64,000 nucleotides of DNA from Sulfuritalea sp. (GCA_023229545.1 JALNZB010000002.1:124001-188000), one strand, 5' to 3'. Counted from the first letter of the stretch, positions 10,424-20,073 are shown. The notes: generated by a model from the letters alone, not told the origin. Program-made: numbers and translations.

Positions 10424-12339
10424 TTACCTGTAAGCAGATGGCGCAACGCCGCCCGCAGCCGACCCGGCGGCACCGGCTCCTTGAGCAACAGGAAACCGGC
10501 GTGACGTGCCGCTGTCTGGGCTTCTTCGCCGATATCCGCGCTGACCAGCAGAACGCCCATCAGGCCGAATTCGCGTTGCAGTTCCTGCGCCAGGTCGATG
10601 CCGCTGACCTTGCCAGGCAGGCGCAGGGCACAAATCATCAGGTCGGGCAGCAGGGCGCTTTCGCGGCAGCAGCGCAGCGCTTCTTCGCGGTTTGCCGCCA
10701 ACAGGACACGACCGCCCCAGGTGAGGATCGCCTGCTCCATCCCGGCGCGTACCAGCATGTCATCGTCGACCACCAACACCGTTCCAACAATCCGGGTGTG
10801 ATCGGAAGGTTGTTCCGCCGGCAACGCATCGACGACCGGCGCCAAACTCGGCGCGACAGCCTCCACCATCGGCAATTCAATCCAGAATACCGAGCCACGT
10901 CCCGGTCGCGAACGAACCCCCATCGGTATCGATAACAGACCGGACAGGCGACGGCAAATGGCCAAACCGAGCCCCAGTCCCTTGGCGCGGTCCCGCTCGG
11001 GGTTCCCCAGTTGCACGTAATCCTCGAAAATTTCCTCGTGCGCGTGCTGCGGAATTCCTTCGCCAGTATCCCAGACTTCGACCCGTAGCTTGTCGCGGCG
11101 GCGGCGGCAGCTCACCAGCACACCGCCGGTGCGGGTGTAACGCAAGGCATTGCCGACCAGATTGAGCAGGATGCGCTCGACGAGCTTTGGGTCGCTGCGC
11201 GCCCAGGCCCGCGTCAGCTTCACTCTAAGCTGCAAGCCCTTCTGCTCCGCCAGCAGCGAAAGATCGCGGGCCATCCGCTCCAGCAGGTCGTTCAAAGGGA
11301 AATCGCTGATTTGTGGCACCAGATCTCCGCCATCCAGTCGCGAGATGTCGAGGATGGAGTCCAGCAGATTCTGCAAGGTGTCTACTGCGGACTGGATATG
11401 CGCCACCAGCTTCGGCTCCTGCTTTGCCACCTTCGACTGGGCCAGCCCGGAAACAAACAGCCCGAGCGCATGCAAAGGTTGCCGCAAATCGTGGCTGGCG
11501 GCGGCAAGAAAGTGCGTCTTGGCGATGGTCGCGTGTTCCGCCGCTTCCTTCTCCCGCAGCAAATCGAGGGTGGCGTCCGTCACTCGCTCGCGCAACTCTT
11601 CCTGCGTCACGCCGATGCGTCCCGCCATGTGATTGATGCCGGTCGCCAGCGACTGCAAGGCGCCGGCCGAATCGACGGACATGCGCGCCGTCAGATCGCC
11701 GTCGCCGATCCGCGCGACCACTTCGCCGGCCTCCAGCAGGGGCTTGGTCACCGTATGGGCAATGCGTAGCGCCAGCCAGCCGCCCAGCACGGATCCCAGC
11801 AAGGCAATCACTGCACTGACCGCCATCAGCCGCCTGTTCCTGTCGGAAATATTTTGTAGAGATACTTCGACCACGGCATATCCGATTATTGTCGGCGGCG
11901 GGTCGCGCAGCGTCACCCCCCCGGCGTAGATGTCGTCTACGGGCAGGCTTTTGCGCATCACCGGCTCGATGAACGACCTTACGTCCGCCTCATGACGATG
12001 AACTTCGGTTCGCACCAGCCCGGGCCATGCGGCGAGATTCAGTTCGCCGCTGCGCGCCATGATCGTGCCCTGCATATCGATAATCGCCGCTCCGCGCACG
12101 TCCGGATCAATGCGCAGCGCCGACTCGGTCAGCGCCGAGAGGCTGGCGCGCTGCCCGGAAAAAATGCCGAACTCGGCGGCGGTCGCCATTTGTCGCGAGA
12201 TCGCCGTGCCTCGCGTATCGAGTCCCCGTTCGAGATCGTCAATCGCGCGCAACAAGAAAACGGTGGTCAGCAGCACCGCCACCAGCGTCGCGGGCAACAA
12301 AGCCAGCAGCAACATGCGCGCGCGCAGGCTTATCTTCAT
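10420..12339 (-). CDS. Hybrid sensor histidine kinase with degenerate receiver
   Basis: A 639-residue membrane kinase. TM1 spans about 8-31, a periplasmic sensor 32-170, TM2 171-193, HAMP 193-250 and the HisKA domain contains H283 (ASHDLRQPLHALG). N-box NLVGNALRYT and G-boxes DTGEGIP and GLGLGLAICRRL follow. The C-terminal receiver (about 518-635) keeps the acidic pocket VVDDD and a Lys, but the phospho-acceptor position reads MICALRLPG: A571 replaces Asp (codon GCC at 10627-10629). Phosphotransfer within the protein therefore looks impossible, so the receiver is probably allosteric or the target is another regulator. The start overlaps the upstream periplasmic-protein stop, indicating tight coupling. 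Confidence 0.9.
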   Translation of the reverse strand: MKISLRARMLLLALLPATLVAVLLTTVFLLRAIDDLERGLDTRGTAISRQMATAAEFGIFSGQRASLSALTESALRIDPDVRGAAIIDMQGTIMARSGELNLAAWPGLVRTEVHRHEADVRSFIEPVMRKSLPVDDIYAGGVTLRDPPPTIIGYAVVEVSLQNISDRNRRLMAVSAVIALLGSVLGGWLALRIAHTVTKPLLEAGEVVARIGDGDLTARMSVDSAGALQSLATGINHMAGRIGVTQEELRERVTDATLDLLREKEAAEHATIAKTHFLAAASHDLRQPLHALGLFVSGLAQSKVAKQEPKLVAHIQSAVDTLQNLLDSILDISRLDGGDLVPQISDFPLNDLLERMARDLSLLAEQKGLQLRVKLTRAWARSDPKLVERILLNLVGNALRYTRTGGVLVSCRRRRDKLRVEVWDTGEGIPQHAHEEIFEDYVQLGNPERDRAKGLGLGLAICRRLSGLLSIPMGVRSRPGRGSVFWIELPMVEAVAPSLAPVVDALPAEQPSDHTRIVGTVLVVDDDMLVRAGMEQAILTWGGRVLLAANREEALRCCRESALLPDLMICALRLPGKVSGIDLAQELQREFGLMGVLLVSADIGEEAQTAARHAGFLLLKEPVPPGRLRAALRHLLTGN

Positions 12340-13271
12340 GGCCGATCCCTCAGCCGCAATTGTTCGCCAAGCTGTAGCTCATTCAGCACCAGGCCCAGCG
12401 AACGGGCGACATCCTGATTGATCGACACAGTAAACTCGCGCGGCCACTGCGGAGGCGGCAAGGGTTTGCCCGACAGGGCCAGGCGCAGCAATTCGCCGCC
12501 TCGCGCACCCACCTGGGCCGGCGTCGAATACAAGGCGAGCAAGGCGCCGGCCTTGACGTAAGCGGGAGAAAAGCCCACCAGCGCCACTTGTCGACGGTAG
12601 GCCGCTGTCAGGATATTGGCCGCCGTCTGGCTGTTGAACACCTCCGGATCGGGCAGTGCGAGCATGACCTCGGCATCGGTCAGCAAGGATTGCAGCGCCG
12701 GGAACAGCCCGTTTTGACCCACCATTGAAATCAGGAGTTGCATGCCGCGTTCCTTTGCCGCTCTCTCCAGAGCGGGAGTATGGCCCTTCGACTCCGCACC
12801 GACCAGTACCCCCACGTTGCGCACAGCGGGCAGCGCCAGCCGAATCAGTTCCAGTTGGCGCGGTGGCGGCTGATCGAGAAACACCGCCGAAAGCGACCCG
12901 CCGCGCAAGCGCCTTTGATCGGCGATCCGCTCGAAAGCAAGACGCGGCACCAGAATGGCCAGCAAGGGCGGCGGTGCGTCGCCAGCGAACAGTCCCTGCA
13001 TGCTGCGCTGCGCTGCGGTGCCGACGGCGACAACCCATTGTGGTCCCGGCTCGGCGCGACCGAACTGGCTCCAGTGCGCCACGCGCCAGTCGATGCGCCC
13101 CGGCAGCGCCTGCTCGACATCCGCACGCAGTGCTGCGGCCGTTTCGGCGTGTGCGCCGCCGGTGTCGGACAAGGCCACCCAGACGGAAATAACCGGCGCC
13201 GCCCATGCCGACCCATATGTCATTAGACATAGGCAGGCGATGGCGAGAACGGTGAAAAAGCGGCGTCGCAT
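12336..13271 (-). CDS. Periplasmic ABC substrate-binding-like protein
   Basis: A 311-residue exported protein with a signal peptide ending near AWA-A (residues 1-25). The rest resembles the ABC_sub_bind family (PF04392) of two-lobed binding proteins: VRNVGVLVGAESKGHTPALE, then a lobe ending VGFSPAYVKAGALLALYSTPAQVGARGG. No ABC permease or ATPase is encoded nearby. It sits between a TonB-dependent receptor and a membrane kinase and overlaps the kinase by 4 bases. I infer that it binds the ligand imported by the receptor and presents it to the kinase sensor domain rather than to a transporter. Confidence 0.75.
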   Translation of the reverse strand: MRRRFFTVLAIACLCLMTYGSAWAAPVISVWVALSDTGGAHAETAAALRADVEQALPGRIDWRVAHWSQFGRAEPGPQWVVAVGTAAQRSMQGLFAGDAPPPLLAILVPRLAFERIADQRRLRGGSLSAVFLDQPPPRQLELIRLALPAVRNVGVLVGAESKGHTPALERAAKERGMQLLISMVGQNGLFPALQSLLTDAEVMLALPDPEVFNSQTAANILTAAYRRQVALVGFSPAYVKAGALLALYSTPAQVGARGGELLRLALSGKPLPPPQWPREFTVSINQDVARSLGLVLNELQLGEQLRLRDRP

Positions 13272-13274
13272 TGC

Positions 13275-15293
13275 TCAAAAATTCAGTCGCAGAGTCGCGA
13301 AAGCGCGGCGGTCAAAACGCTGGTTCAGTTGGTAAATCTGTGAGCCGCCGTTGATTGCCTGCACAGTCACACTCAACTCGCCGCGCGTCGCTCCTAACGC
13401 GAAAGGCTTGCCGAGACGGACATCGAGCCTGCGCGGCGTATTGATCAGATCGCCGCCGGACCACTTGAAAGGCGTTGAGGCTGTGGAAATCGCGCTGAAC
13501 TCAAAACCTCCCGGGAGACTTTGCAGCCATGTCAGCGCGGTGTTGCGGAACGGCGCTTCCCGAGCTTCATCAGCCGCCGAGCCAATCTCGCTGCGAATAT
13601 GCATCTCGGACAGTATCAACCGGGTATCAGGCAGCGGACGCCAATCAAACTGGTACTCGAAGCCATGCAGGTGAGGACCGGGGCGGTTGACGAAATCGTA
13701 ACTTGTGTATGGCAGCAAGGGATATGCAGGATTCGGAATCGTTCGAGTCTCGGCCATGATTCGATCATTTATCCGTTCGACAAAAGCGCGAGCATCTATT
13801 CTTAGATTGGCTTGACGGATATACCCCAGATAACCGACCTCGTGGCTTATCAGGGATTCCGCCCTGACCGTTCCGGACGATAGATATGGCCATCCGACCA
13901 CTGGCGCTTGAGTTCCCACGGGAACCGGGAAAAGTCCTAGAAGAACCACGCCTGGCGCTTGATTGAACAGGCGGGAATCGGCGCGCAACTCGTAAAACGC
14001 CGGCGTCCGCCATGACTTTGTGACACCAGCGCGCAACGTGTGATCGGGCGTTACATGAAAGTTGGCGGCCAGTCTCGGTGAGAATTTGCTGCCGGTGTAG
14101 CTGTGCCCCTCCTCCATACCGCTGGCCTGCAACAGCCATTGATCATGAGGACGCCACTCGACGGTGGTGAATACACGCCAGTTATGAAGTGAAATGGTAT
14201 CTTCGGTAAAGTAAAGCGATGGCGAATGCAATGCCTCATGGCGCCATTCCCCGCCCCATGCCAGACGCCACTTAGCATTAAAAGCGCGGGAATGTTGCAG
14301 CCCCAGCTCGGTGCGCTCGACACTGGCATCGCTTGCACTCAAGGCAGTCATGCCGAGGCCGGATACCATCACCTGACTGGCAAAAGATTCGCGCCCATGG
14401 GTTACGCGCAACTCCAGTTTTTCGTCCGCCGCCAGTTGCCGCTGCCATCGCAGCAACAGGAAAACATCACTCTGGCCGATGGTCCGAAAGGGGTTACCTG
14501 CGGTTCCCGCGCCGTCACCACGCGCTGTCTCGCCCGCACCCATTTGCAACGTGACCTCGTCGCGCAGCGAGGGCAGGAAATCGCCACGAAACTGGACGCG
14601 CGAGATATGGCTGTCGTCGTAGACGTTGTTTATGCCTTTATCCACCCGGCGCGAGCCAGTCAGGCGAAAGCTGGCCTTTTCATCGCCCCAGCCAACGCGC
14701 GCAACATTGTCATTGACGCCTTTGTCACCGACCGTCGCGGAAAGCATCCCGCCGTGAGTATCGGCGGCATTGCGCGTAACGATATTGATCACGCCAAGAA
14801 ACGCGTTGGCGCCGTATGACGCCGAGTTCGATCCGCGCAGCACTTCGATACGCTCGATATCCTCAAGTACGATTCCGCGCAACCCCAGATTGGTATCACC
14901 AAACAGCGCCGAGGAATATAGCGAACGGCCATCGACATAGACCTGCATTCGCGCCCCGTAGGTATCCATGCCCGAGTGATACGCGGCCTGCGGGTTGGCT
15001 CCGTTGCGCGCAGTGAATAGGAAACCCGGCACCAGGCGCAGGACTTCCGCCACTTCTCGTGCGCCCGAACGACGGATCAATTCGCGATCAATGACCGTTA
15101 CCGCGCCCGGCACTTCGTTCAGCGGCTGCGCCAGTCGGCTGACGGACAGCACCACCGGCAGATCGGCGAAATAGTCCTTTTCGGAGACTTCCTGTGCCAT
15201 CGCCGGCGCCGCCAGCACGACGAGAAGTAGCACTCCGCAAGAATAACCGCAGTGCCGCGCCAGCGTTACGATCCGCCATGAATATCCACTCAT
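13275..15293 (-). CDS. TonB-dependent outer-membrane receptor
   Basis: A 672-residue beta-barrel receptor with a signal peptide (cleavage after AMA near residue 33). The plug domain has VPGAVTVIDRELIRRSGAREVAEVLRLVPGF and RIEVLRGSNSASYGANAFLGVINIVTR, and the last residue is Phe, as in outer-membrane proteins. The plug resembles BtuB/colicin I receptor relatives, but the ligand cannot be read from sequence. It is the first gene of a three-gene minus-strand unit, 3 bases from the periplasmic protein and followed by the kinase. Uptake of siderophore, cobamide, metal chelate or aromatic ligand are all possible. Confidence 0.88.
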   Translation of the reverse strand: MSGYSWRIVTLARHCGYSCGVLLLVVLAAPAMAQEVSEKDYFADLPVVLSVSRLAQPLNEVPGAVTVIDRELIRRSGAREVAEVLRLVPGFLFTARNGANPQAAYHSGMDTYGARMQVYVDGRSLYSSALFGDTNLGLRGIVLEDIERIEVLRGSNSASYGANAFLGVINIVTRNAADTHGGMLSATVGDKGVNDNVARVGWGDEKASFRLTGSRRVDKGINNVYDDSHISRVQFRGDFLPSLRDEVTLQMGAGETARGDGAGTAGNPFRTIGQSDVFLLLRWQRQLAADEKLELRVTHGRESFASQVMVSGLGMTALSASDASVERTELGLQHSRAFNAKWRLAWGGEWRHEALHSPSLYFTEDTISLHNWRVFTTVEWRPHDQWLLQASGMEEGHSYTGSKFSPRLAANFHVTPDHTLRAGVTKSWRTPAFYELRADSRLFNQAPGVVLLGLFPVPVGTQAPVVGWPYLSSGTVRAESLISHEVGYLGYIRQANLRIDARAFVERINDRIMAETRTIPNPAYPLLPYTSYDFVNRPGPHLHGFEYQFDWRPLPDTRLILSEMHIRSEIGSAADEAREAPFRNTALTWLQSLPGGFEFSAISTASTPFKWSGGDLINTPRRLDVRLGKPFALGATRGELSVTVQAINGGSQIYQLNQRFDRRAFATLRLNF

Positions 15294-15342
15294 CGTGGCG
15301 CGATTATAAGTTGTAACGGGCTGGCGCGGCCAGCCACGACAA

Positions 15343-16908
15343 TCACCGGCGGCGACCGCCCAGAATCGAGCCGAGCACGCCGCGCACGATCTCGCGGCCG
15401 AGCGAGGAACCGATGGCGCGCACGGTGCTGCTCACTGCCGCTTCGACCACCGTCTGCCTGCCGCGCGAGCCGGTGCGAGCGCCACCGCCCAACATGCCGT
15501 CCAGCGCGTCGCCGAGGCCGCCCAGCAAGCCGCCGCCGCTCGTCGCCGGCGCCTCGCCCGACGCTGGCGCCGTACCGTCAGCGCCGACTCTTGCGGAAGC
15601 ATTTGCGCTGGCCTTATCTTGTTCTGCTGCGGAATTCAGCTTCTCGTAAGCGGATTCGCGATCGAGCACCTGTTCGTAGTGCCCGGCAATCGGCGAAGCG
15701 GCAATTGCGGCGCGGCGCTCCTCGGCTGTCAGCGGCCCGATGCGCGATGCCGGCGGCAGCACCATGGCGCGCTCGACCACGGTCGGTCGGCCCTGTTCGT
15801 CGAGGAAGGACACCAGCGCCTCGCCGACGCCGAGTTCGGTGATCGCCGCCGCCGCGTCGAAGGCCGGATTGGCGCGCAGGGTATCGGCCGCCGCCTTGAC
15901 GGCCTTCTGGTCGCGCGGCGTGAAAGCGCGCAGGGCATGCTGCACGCGGTTGCCCAACTGGCCGAGCACGGCATCGGGAATGTCGAGCGGGTTCTGCGTC
16001 ACGAAATACACGCCGACACCTTTCGAGCGGATCAGGCGCACCACCTGCTCGATCTTCTCCAGCAAGGCCGGCGGCGCGTCGCTGAAAAGCAGATGCGCTT
16101 CGTCGAAAAAGAAGGCCAGCTTCGGCTTGGGCAGGTCGCCCGCTTCGGGCAACCGCTCGAATAGTTCGGCCAGCAGCCAGAGCAGGAAACAGGCGTACAG
16201 ACGCGGCGAGTTCATCAGCTTTTCGGCGGCCAGGATGTTGATGACGCCGCGTCCGCTCATTTCCCCAACCCCGGTTTGCATCAGGTCTTCGATATCCAGC
16301 ATGGGTTCGCCAAAGAAGCTGTCGCCGCCCTGTTCTTCGAGCGTCAGCAGGCCGCGCTGGATGGCGCCGATCGAGGCCGCCGAGACATTGCCGTACTGCG
16401 TCTTGTAGTCCGCCGCATGTTCGCCGACATGCTGCACCATCGCCCGCAAATCCTTCAGGTCGAGCAGCAGCAGGCCCTGGTCGTCGGCGACCTTGAACAC
16501 CAGTTGCAGCACGCCGCCCTGGGTGTCGTTGAGGTTGAGCAGGCGCCCTAGCAAGAGCGGCCCCATGTCGGAAATCGTGGCGCGCACCGGATGGCCAGAC
16601 TCACCGAACACGTCCCAGAACATTACCGGATTGGCCTGCGGCTGCCAGGCTTTGATGCCGAGTTGATCCAGGCGCTTTTGCAACTTCCCGGAGGCGACTC
16701 CGGCGGCGCCGAGGCCCGAGAGATCGCCCTTGGCATCGGCAAGGAACACCGGCACGCCGGCCAGCGACAACTGCTCCGCCATGCGTTGCAGGGTCACCGT
16801 CTTGCCGGTACCGGTGGCGCCGGTGATCAGGCCGTGACGGTTGGCGAGTTGCGACAATAATGCCAGTTCGGTCTCGCCGCTTTTGGCGATGGGCAGGGCT
16901 TGGCTCAT
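15343..16908 (-). CDS. DUF853/YjgR-type HerA-like ATPase
   Basis: A 521-residue cytoplasmic P-loop ATPase of the HerA/FtsK superfamily, uncharacterised YjgR branch. Walker A is GATGTGKTVTLQ (about 31-42), followed by ADAKGDLSGLG; Walker B is FFFDEAHLLF, and FVTQNPLDIPDAVLGQLGNRVQHALRAF is conserved. The start at 16908 (MSQALPIAKSGE) fits the family; the frame extends 23 codons further without support. The low-complexity tail before residue 460 contains RVGADGTAP, from a dispersed-repeat copy. It diverges from yebC across about 70 bases. Confidence 0.87.
   Translation of the reverse strand: MSQALPIAKSGETELALLSQLANRHGLITGATGTGKTVTLQRMAEQLSLAGVPVFLADAKGDLSGLGAAGVASGKLQKRLDQLGIKAWQPQANPVMFWDVFGESGHPVRATISDMGPLLLGRLLNLNDTQGGVLQLVFKVADDQGLLLLDLKDLRAMVQHVGEHAADYKTQYGNVSAASIGAIQRGLLTLEEQGGDSFFGEPMLDIEDLMQTGVGEMSGRGVINILAAEKLMNSPRLYACFLLWLLAELFERLPEAGDLPKPKLAFFFDEAHLLFSDAPPALLEKIEQVVRLIRSKGVGVYFVTQNPLDIPDAVLGQLGNRVQHALRAFTPRDQKAVKAAADTLRANPAFDAAAAITELGVGEALVSFLDEQGRPTVVERAMVLPPASRIGPLTAEERRAAIAASPIAGHYEQVLDRESAYEKLNSAAEQDKASANASARVGADGTAPASGEAPATSGGGLLGGLGDALDGMLGGGARTGSRGRQTVVEAAVSSTVRAIGSSLGREIVRGVLGSILGGRRR
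15568..15592 (-). repeat. Dispersed 25-bp repeat, copy 3 (in HerA-like gene)
   Basis: On the minus strand reads GTCGGCGCTGACGGTACGGC, translated VGADGTA in the variable C-terminal tail. Confidence 0.65.
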
Positions 16909-16979
16909 GGCGGGAATTCCGGGGATGCTAAAATTTGGGATTGTATGTGACAACAGCAACGCAACCAGGGAAAACAACT

Positions 16980-17705
16980 ATGGCCGGACACTCCAAATGG
17001 GCCAACATCCAGCATCGCAAGGGGCGTCAGGACGCCAAGCGGGGCAAGGTCTTCACCAAGCTGATCAAGGAAATCACCGTTGCGGCGAAGATGGGCGGCG
17101 GCGACCTCAGCGCCAATCCGCGACTGCGCCTCGCCATTGAAAAGGCCAAGGCGCAGAGCCTGCCCAAGGACAACATCGATAACGCGGTCAAGCGCGGCAC
17201 CGGACAGCTCGAGGGCGTGAACTACGAGGAAATCCGCTATGAGGGCTACGGCATCAACGGCGCGGCGGTGATCGTCGATTGCCTCACCGACAACAAGGTG
17301 CGCACCGTCGCCGAAGTGCGCCATGCCTTCGCCAAACATGGCGGCAACATGGGCACCGATGGCAGTGTCGCCTTCCTGTTCGCGCACTGTGGCCAGATGC
17401 TGTTCGCTCCCGGCACCGACGAAGCGGCGCTGATGGATGCGGCCATCGAGGCCGGCGCCGACGACGTGCTGACCAACGAGGACGGTTCGATTGAAGTCAT
17501 CACCCCGCCCAACGATTTTGCCGCCGTCAAGGAGGCGCTGGAGAAGGTCGGCTTCAAATCCGAATTCGGCGAAGTGACCATGAAGCCGCAAAACGAAACC
17601 GAGTTCGCCGGCGAGGACGCGATCCAGATGCAAAAGCTGCTCGATGCCCTGGAGTCGCTGGACGACGTGCAAGAGGTTTATACGACCGCTGTCATCGACG
17701 AGTAG
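16980..17705 (+). CDS. yebC: YebC/PmpR-family protein
   Basis: A 241-residue conserved protein beginning MAGHSKWANIQHRKGRQDAK, the family hallmark. The ATG at 16980 is chosen because it gives this exact N-terminus. Members have been described as transcriptional regulators and, in several bacteria, as factors acting at stalled ribosomes. It lies directly upstream of ruvC with an 18-base gap, the standard yebC-ruvCAB order, and is the likely first gene of the long operon that follows. Confidence 0.95.
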   Translation: MAGHSKWANIQHRKGRQDAKRGKVFTKLIKEITVAAKMGGGDLSANPRLRLAIEKAKAQSLPKDNIDNAVKRGTGQLEGVNYEEIRYEGYGINGAAVIVDCLTDNKVRTVAEVRHAFAKHGGNMGTDGSVAFLFAHCGQMLFAPGTDEAALMDAAIEAGADDVLTNEDGSIEVITPPNDFAAVKEALEKVGFKSEFGEVTMKPQNETEFAGEDAIQMQKLLDALESLDDVQEVYTTAVIDE

Positions 17706-17723
17706 CGCCACGTGACGTGAAGC

Positions 17724-18266
17724 ATGAATTCCAAGGCCGCCGCCATCCGCATCCTGGGCATTGACCCCGGTTTGCGTTCCACCGGGTTTGGCGTCATCGA
17801 CAAGGCCGGCAATGCGCTGGCCTATGTCGCCAGTGGCTGCATCAAGACCGATGCGGCGGGCAGTTTGCCGCAGCGGATCAAGACCATCCTCGACGGATTG
17901 GTGGAGATCATCGCCACCTACCGACCGCAGCAGGCGGCGGTCGAAATCGTTTTCGTCAACGTCAATCCGCAATCCACGCTGCTGCTCGGCCAGGCGCGCG
18001 GTGCGGCGATTGCCGCGCTGGTGACGGCGGATTTGCCGGTGGCGGAATACACCGCGCTGCAAGTCAAGCAGGCGGTAGTCGGCCATGGCAAGGCGGCGAA
18101 AGAACAGGTGCAAGCCATGGTCGCGCGCCTGCTCAAGCTGCCCGGCGTACCGGGTTCCGATGCCGCCGATGCGCTGGCCTGCGCCATTGCCCACGCCCAT
18201 GGCGGGCAGGGCATGGGCGCGCTGGCGACAGCGGGCAAGCGGATGCGCGGCGGGAGGCTGGTGTAG
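17724..18266 (+). CDS. ruvC: Holliday junction endonuclease RuvC
   Basis: Resolves Holliday junctions by paired nicks, working with the RuvAB branch migrator. The protein is 180 residues. The four catalytic acids are visible: D14 (GIDPGLRSTGFG), E74 (AAVEIVFVN), D146 and D149 (SDAADALACAIAH). An unrelated glycosyltransferase gene, starting at the last base of its stop codon, now separates it from ruvA. Confidence 0.97.
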   Translation: MNSKAAAIRILGIDPGLRSTGFGVIDKAGNALAYVASGCIKTDAAGSLPQRIKTILDGLVEIIATYRPQQAAVEIVFVNVNPQSTLLLGQARGAAIAALVTADLPVAEYTALQVKQAVVGHGKAAKEQVQAMVARLLKLPGVPGSDAADALACAIAHAHGGQGMGALATAGKRMRGGRLV

Positions 18267-19480
18267 TGGCCTCGATTCTCTACGCTTGGGAATTCGGCGC
18301 GAATCTGGGGCATGTCGGCACCTTTCTGCCCATCGCCCGGGCATTGCGCGATCACGGCACCACGGTGCACTGGGCAGTGACCCATCCACACCAGGCCGCC
18401 CGACTCTTGCCCAAAGCGGGCTTCGACTGGCTGCAAGCTCCCGTCATGCCGGAACAGCGGCGCGATGGACCGCCACTGAGTTATGCCGACATACTGCTGC
18501 GCTTTGGCTACAGAAATGGCAATGACCTGCTCGGCTTGGTCGTCGCCTGGCGCGAAATAATGCGACTTACCGGAGCGAAGGTGGTGCTCGCCGATCACGC
18601 ACCGACAGCGATCCTCGCCGCACGTATGCTGGACATCCCAGTGATGCTTTTCGGCAGCGGCTTCTTTGCGCCGCCCCAGGTGCACCCAACGCCCAACATG
18701 CGACCGTGGACGACCGTATCCGCCGGACACCTGCTCGCCACTGACCAAATGGCTCTGACGAGCATCAATGCAGTGCTGGAACACTACGGCAAACCACGCC
18801 TCGACTACATCGCCCAGCTCTTCCAAGTGGCGGAGGACAGCCTGCTCAGCTTCCCCGAGCTGGACCACTACCCGGCGCGGGGCCCTGCCCGCTACTGGGG
18901 CATGCTGCCGGCGGCGGTCGCCGCAGACAGCACCTGGCCGGCGGTCGCCGGACCACGTGTGTTCTCCTACCTGCGACCCGAAACGCCCCACCTCGAAGCC
19001 GCCCTACAGACGCTGCATGGACTTCCCGGCAGCGTGTTGATTTACGCGCCCGGGCTATCGACCGAACTGATGCAGCGCTACGCTGCGCCGCACCTCGCTT
19101 TCTCGCCGGTGCCGGTGGACCTGAACAAGGTAGCGCGCCAAGCCGATGCCGGTCTTACCTATGCGAGCCCGGCGGCCACTGTCGCCTTCCTGATGGCCGG
19201 CAAGCCGGTGTTGATGATCCCCGGCCACCTCGAGCAATTCCTGTTCGCCAAGCGGGTCGAGGAAATGGGCGCCGGGCTGATCCAGAATCCGGAACAAGCC
19301 CCGCACAATCTGGCGGCTATGCTGCGGCAGGTGCTGACCGACCCGGGTTTCCGCGCCAATGCTGGCGCGTTCGCTGCCAAGTACGCCAATTTCGACCAGA
19401 ATGCCGTCATGACCCATATCGTCGCCCGCATCGAACAACTGGCCGATGCCGTAACACCTTCCGAGGGAGTCCACCCATGA
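18266..19480 (+). CDS. GT-B glycosyltransferase (GT1/MGT-like) between ruvC and ruvA
   Basis: A 404-residue GT-B fold protein. The N-terminal domain begins with the acceptor-side pattern EFGANLGHVGTFLPIARALRDHG. The C-terminal donor region has SPAATVAFLMAGKPVLMIPGHLEQFLFAKRVEEMGAG, equivalent to the HGG..T..EAL..G.P.L..P...DQ motif of GT1 enzymes, although the HGG itself is replaced. Sugar donor and acceptor are unknown. It starts with GTG overlapping the ruvC stop by one base and ends in an ATGA overlap with ruvA, so it is translated as part of the ruv operon. It has no known link to recombination. Confidence 0.8.
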   Translation: MASILYAWEFGANLGHVGTFLPIARALRDHGTTVHWAVTHPHQAARLLPKAGFDWLQAPVMPEQRRDGPPLSYADILLRFGYRNGNDLLGLVVAWREIMRLTGAKVVLADHAPTAILAARMLDIPVMLFGSGFFAPPQVHPTPNMRPWTTVSAGHLLATDQMALTSINAVLEHYGKPRLDYIAQLFQVAEDSLLSFPELDHYPARGPARYWGMLPAAVAADSTWPAVAGPRVFSYLRPETPHLEAALQTLHGLPGSVLIYAPGLSTELMQRYAAPHLAFSPVPVDLNKVARQADAGLTYASPAATVAFLMAGKPVLMIPGHLEQFLFAKRVEEMGAGLIQNPEQAPHNLAAMLRQVLTDPGFRANAGAFAAKYANFDQNAVMTHIVARIEQLADAVTPSEGVHP

Positions 19481-20073
19481 TCGGTCGCATCACAGGAATC
19501 CTCATCGAAAAGAACCCGCCGTCCATCACGGTCGATGTGCACGGCCTCGGCTACGAAGTCGATGTGCCGATGAGTACTTTTTACAACCTGCCGGCCACCG
19601 GCGAAAAAGTCACGCTGCATACGCATCTGATCGTCCGCGAGGACGGCCACTACCTGTACGGCTTCGCCTCGCCGGATGAGCGCGCCGCTTTCCGCCAGTT
19701 GCTGAAGATTTCCGGCATCGGCGCGCGCACCGCGCTGGCCGTGCTTTCCGGCATGTCGGTGACGGAACTGGCGCAGGCGGTGACCTTGCAGGAAGCCGGA
19801 CGCCTGACCAAGGTGCCGGGCATCGGCAAGAAAACCGCCGAACGCCTGCTGCTGGAACTGCGCGACCGCTTGCCGAAGACGCTTGCCGCCGGGGGCGCAA
19901 GAGTCGGCGCTGGCGACACGGCGATGGACGCCGCCTCCGACATCATGAACGCGCTGCTGGCGCTCGGTTACAACGAACGCGAGGCGCTCGGCGCGATGAA
20001 GGGGCAGACTGCCGATGTTTCCGTCTCCGACGGCATACGGGCGGCGCTGAAATTGCTTTCCAAGACCGGATGA
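19477..20073 (+). CDS. ruvA: Holliday junction DNA helicase subunit RuvA
   Basis: Tetrameric junction-binding subunit that loads RuvB hexamers. The 198-residue protein has an OB-fold domain (1-64), a two-HhH domain II (LLKISGIGARTALAVLSG at 75-92, LTKVPGIGKKTAERLLLEL at 110-128) and the RuvB-contacting domain III from about 150. The flexible linker between domains II and III contains ARVGAGDTA (141-149), encoded by a perfect copy of the dispersed repeat. The start overlaps the glycosyltransferase stop. In most relatives ruvB follows directly; here a 1.6-kb insertion intervenes. Confidence 0.97.
   Translation: MIGRITGILIEKNPPSITVDVHGLGYEVDVPMSTFYNLPATGEKVTLHTHLIVREDGHYLYGFASPDERAAFRQLLKISGIGARTALAVLSGMSVTELAQAVTLQEAGRLTKVPGIGKKTAERLLLELRDRLPKTLAAGGARVGAGDTAMDAASDIMNALLALGYNEREALGAMKGQTADVSVSDGIRAALKLLSKTG
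19899..19923 (+). repeat. Dispersed 25-bp repeat, copy 4 (in ruvA)
   Basis: Perfect core match, preceded by AAGA. Translated RVGAGDTA in the RuvA linker between domains II and III. Confidence 0.8.

Noticed and set aside
16905..18389. 494-codon minus-strand open frame over yebC and ruvC
   Set aside because: Antisense to conserved proteins and without any motif.
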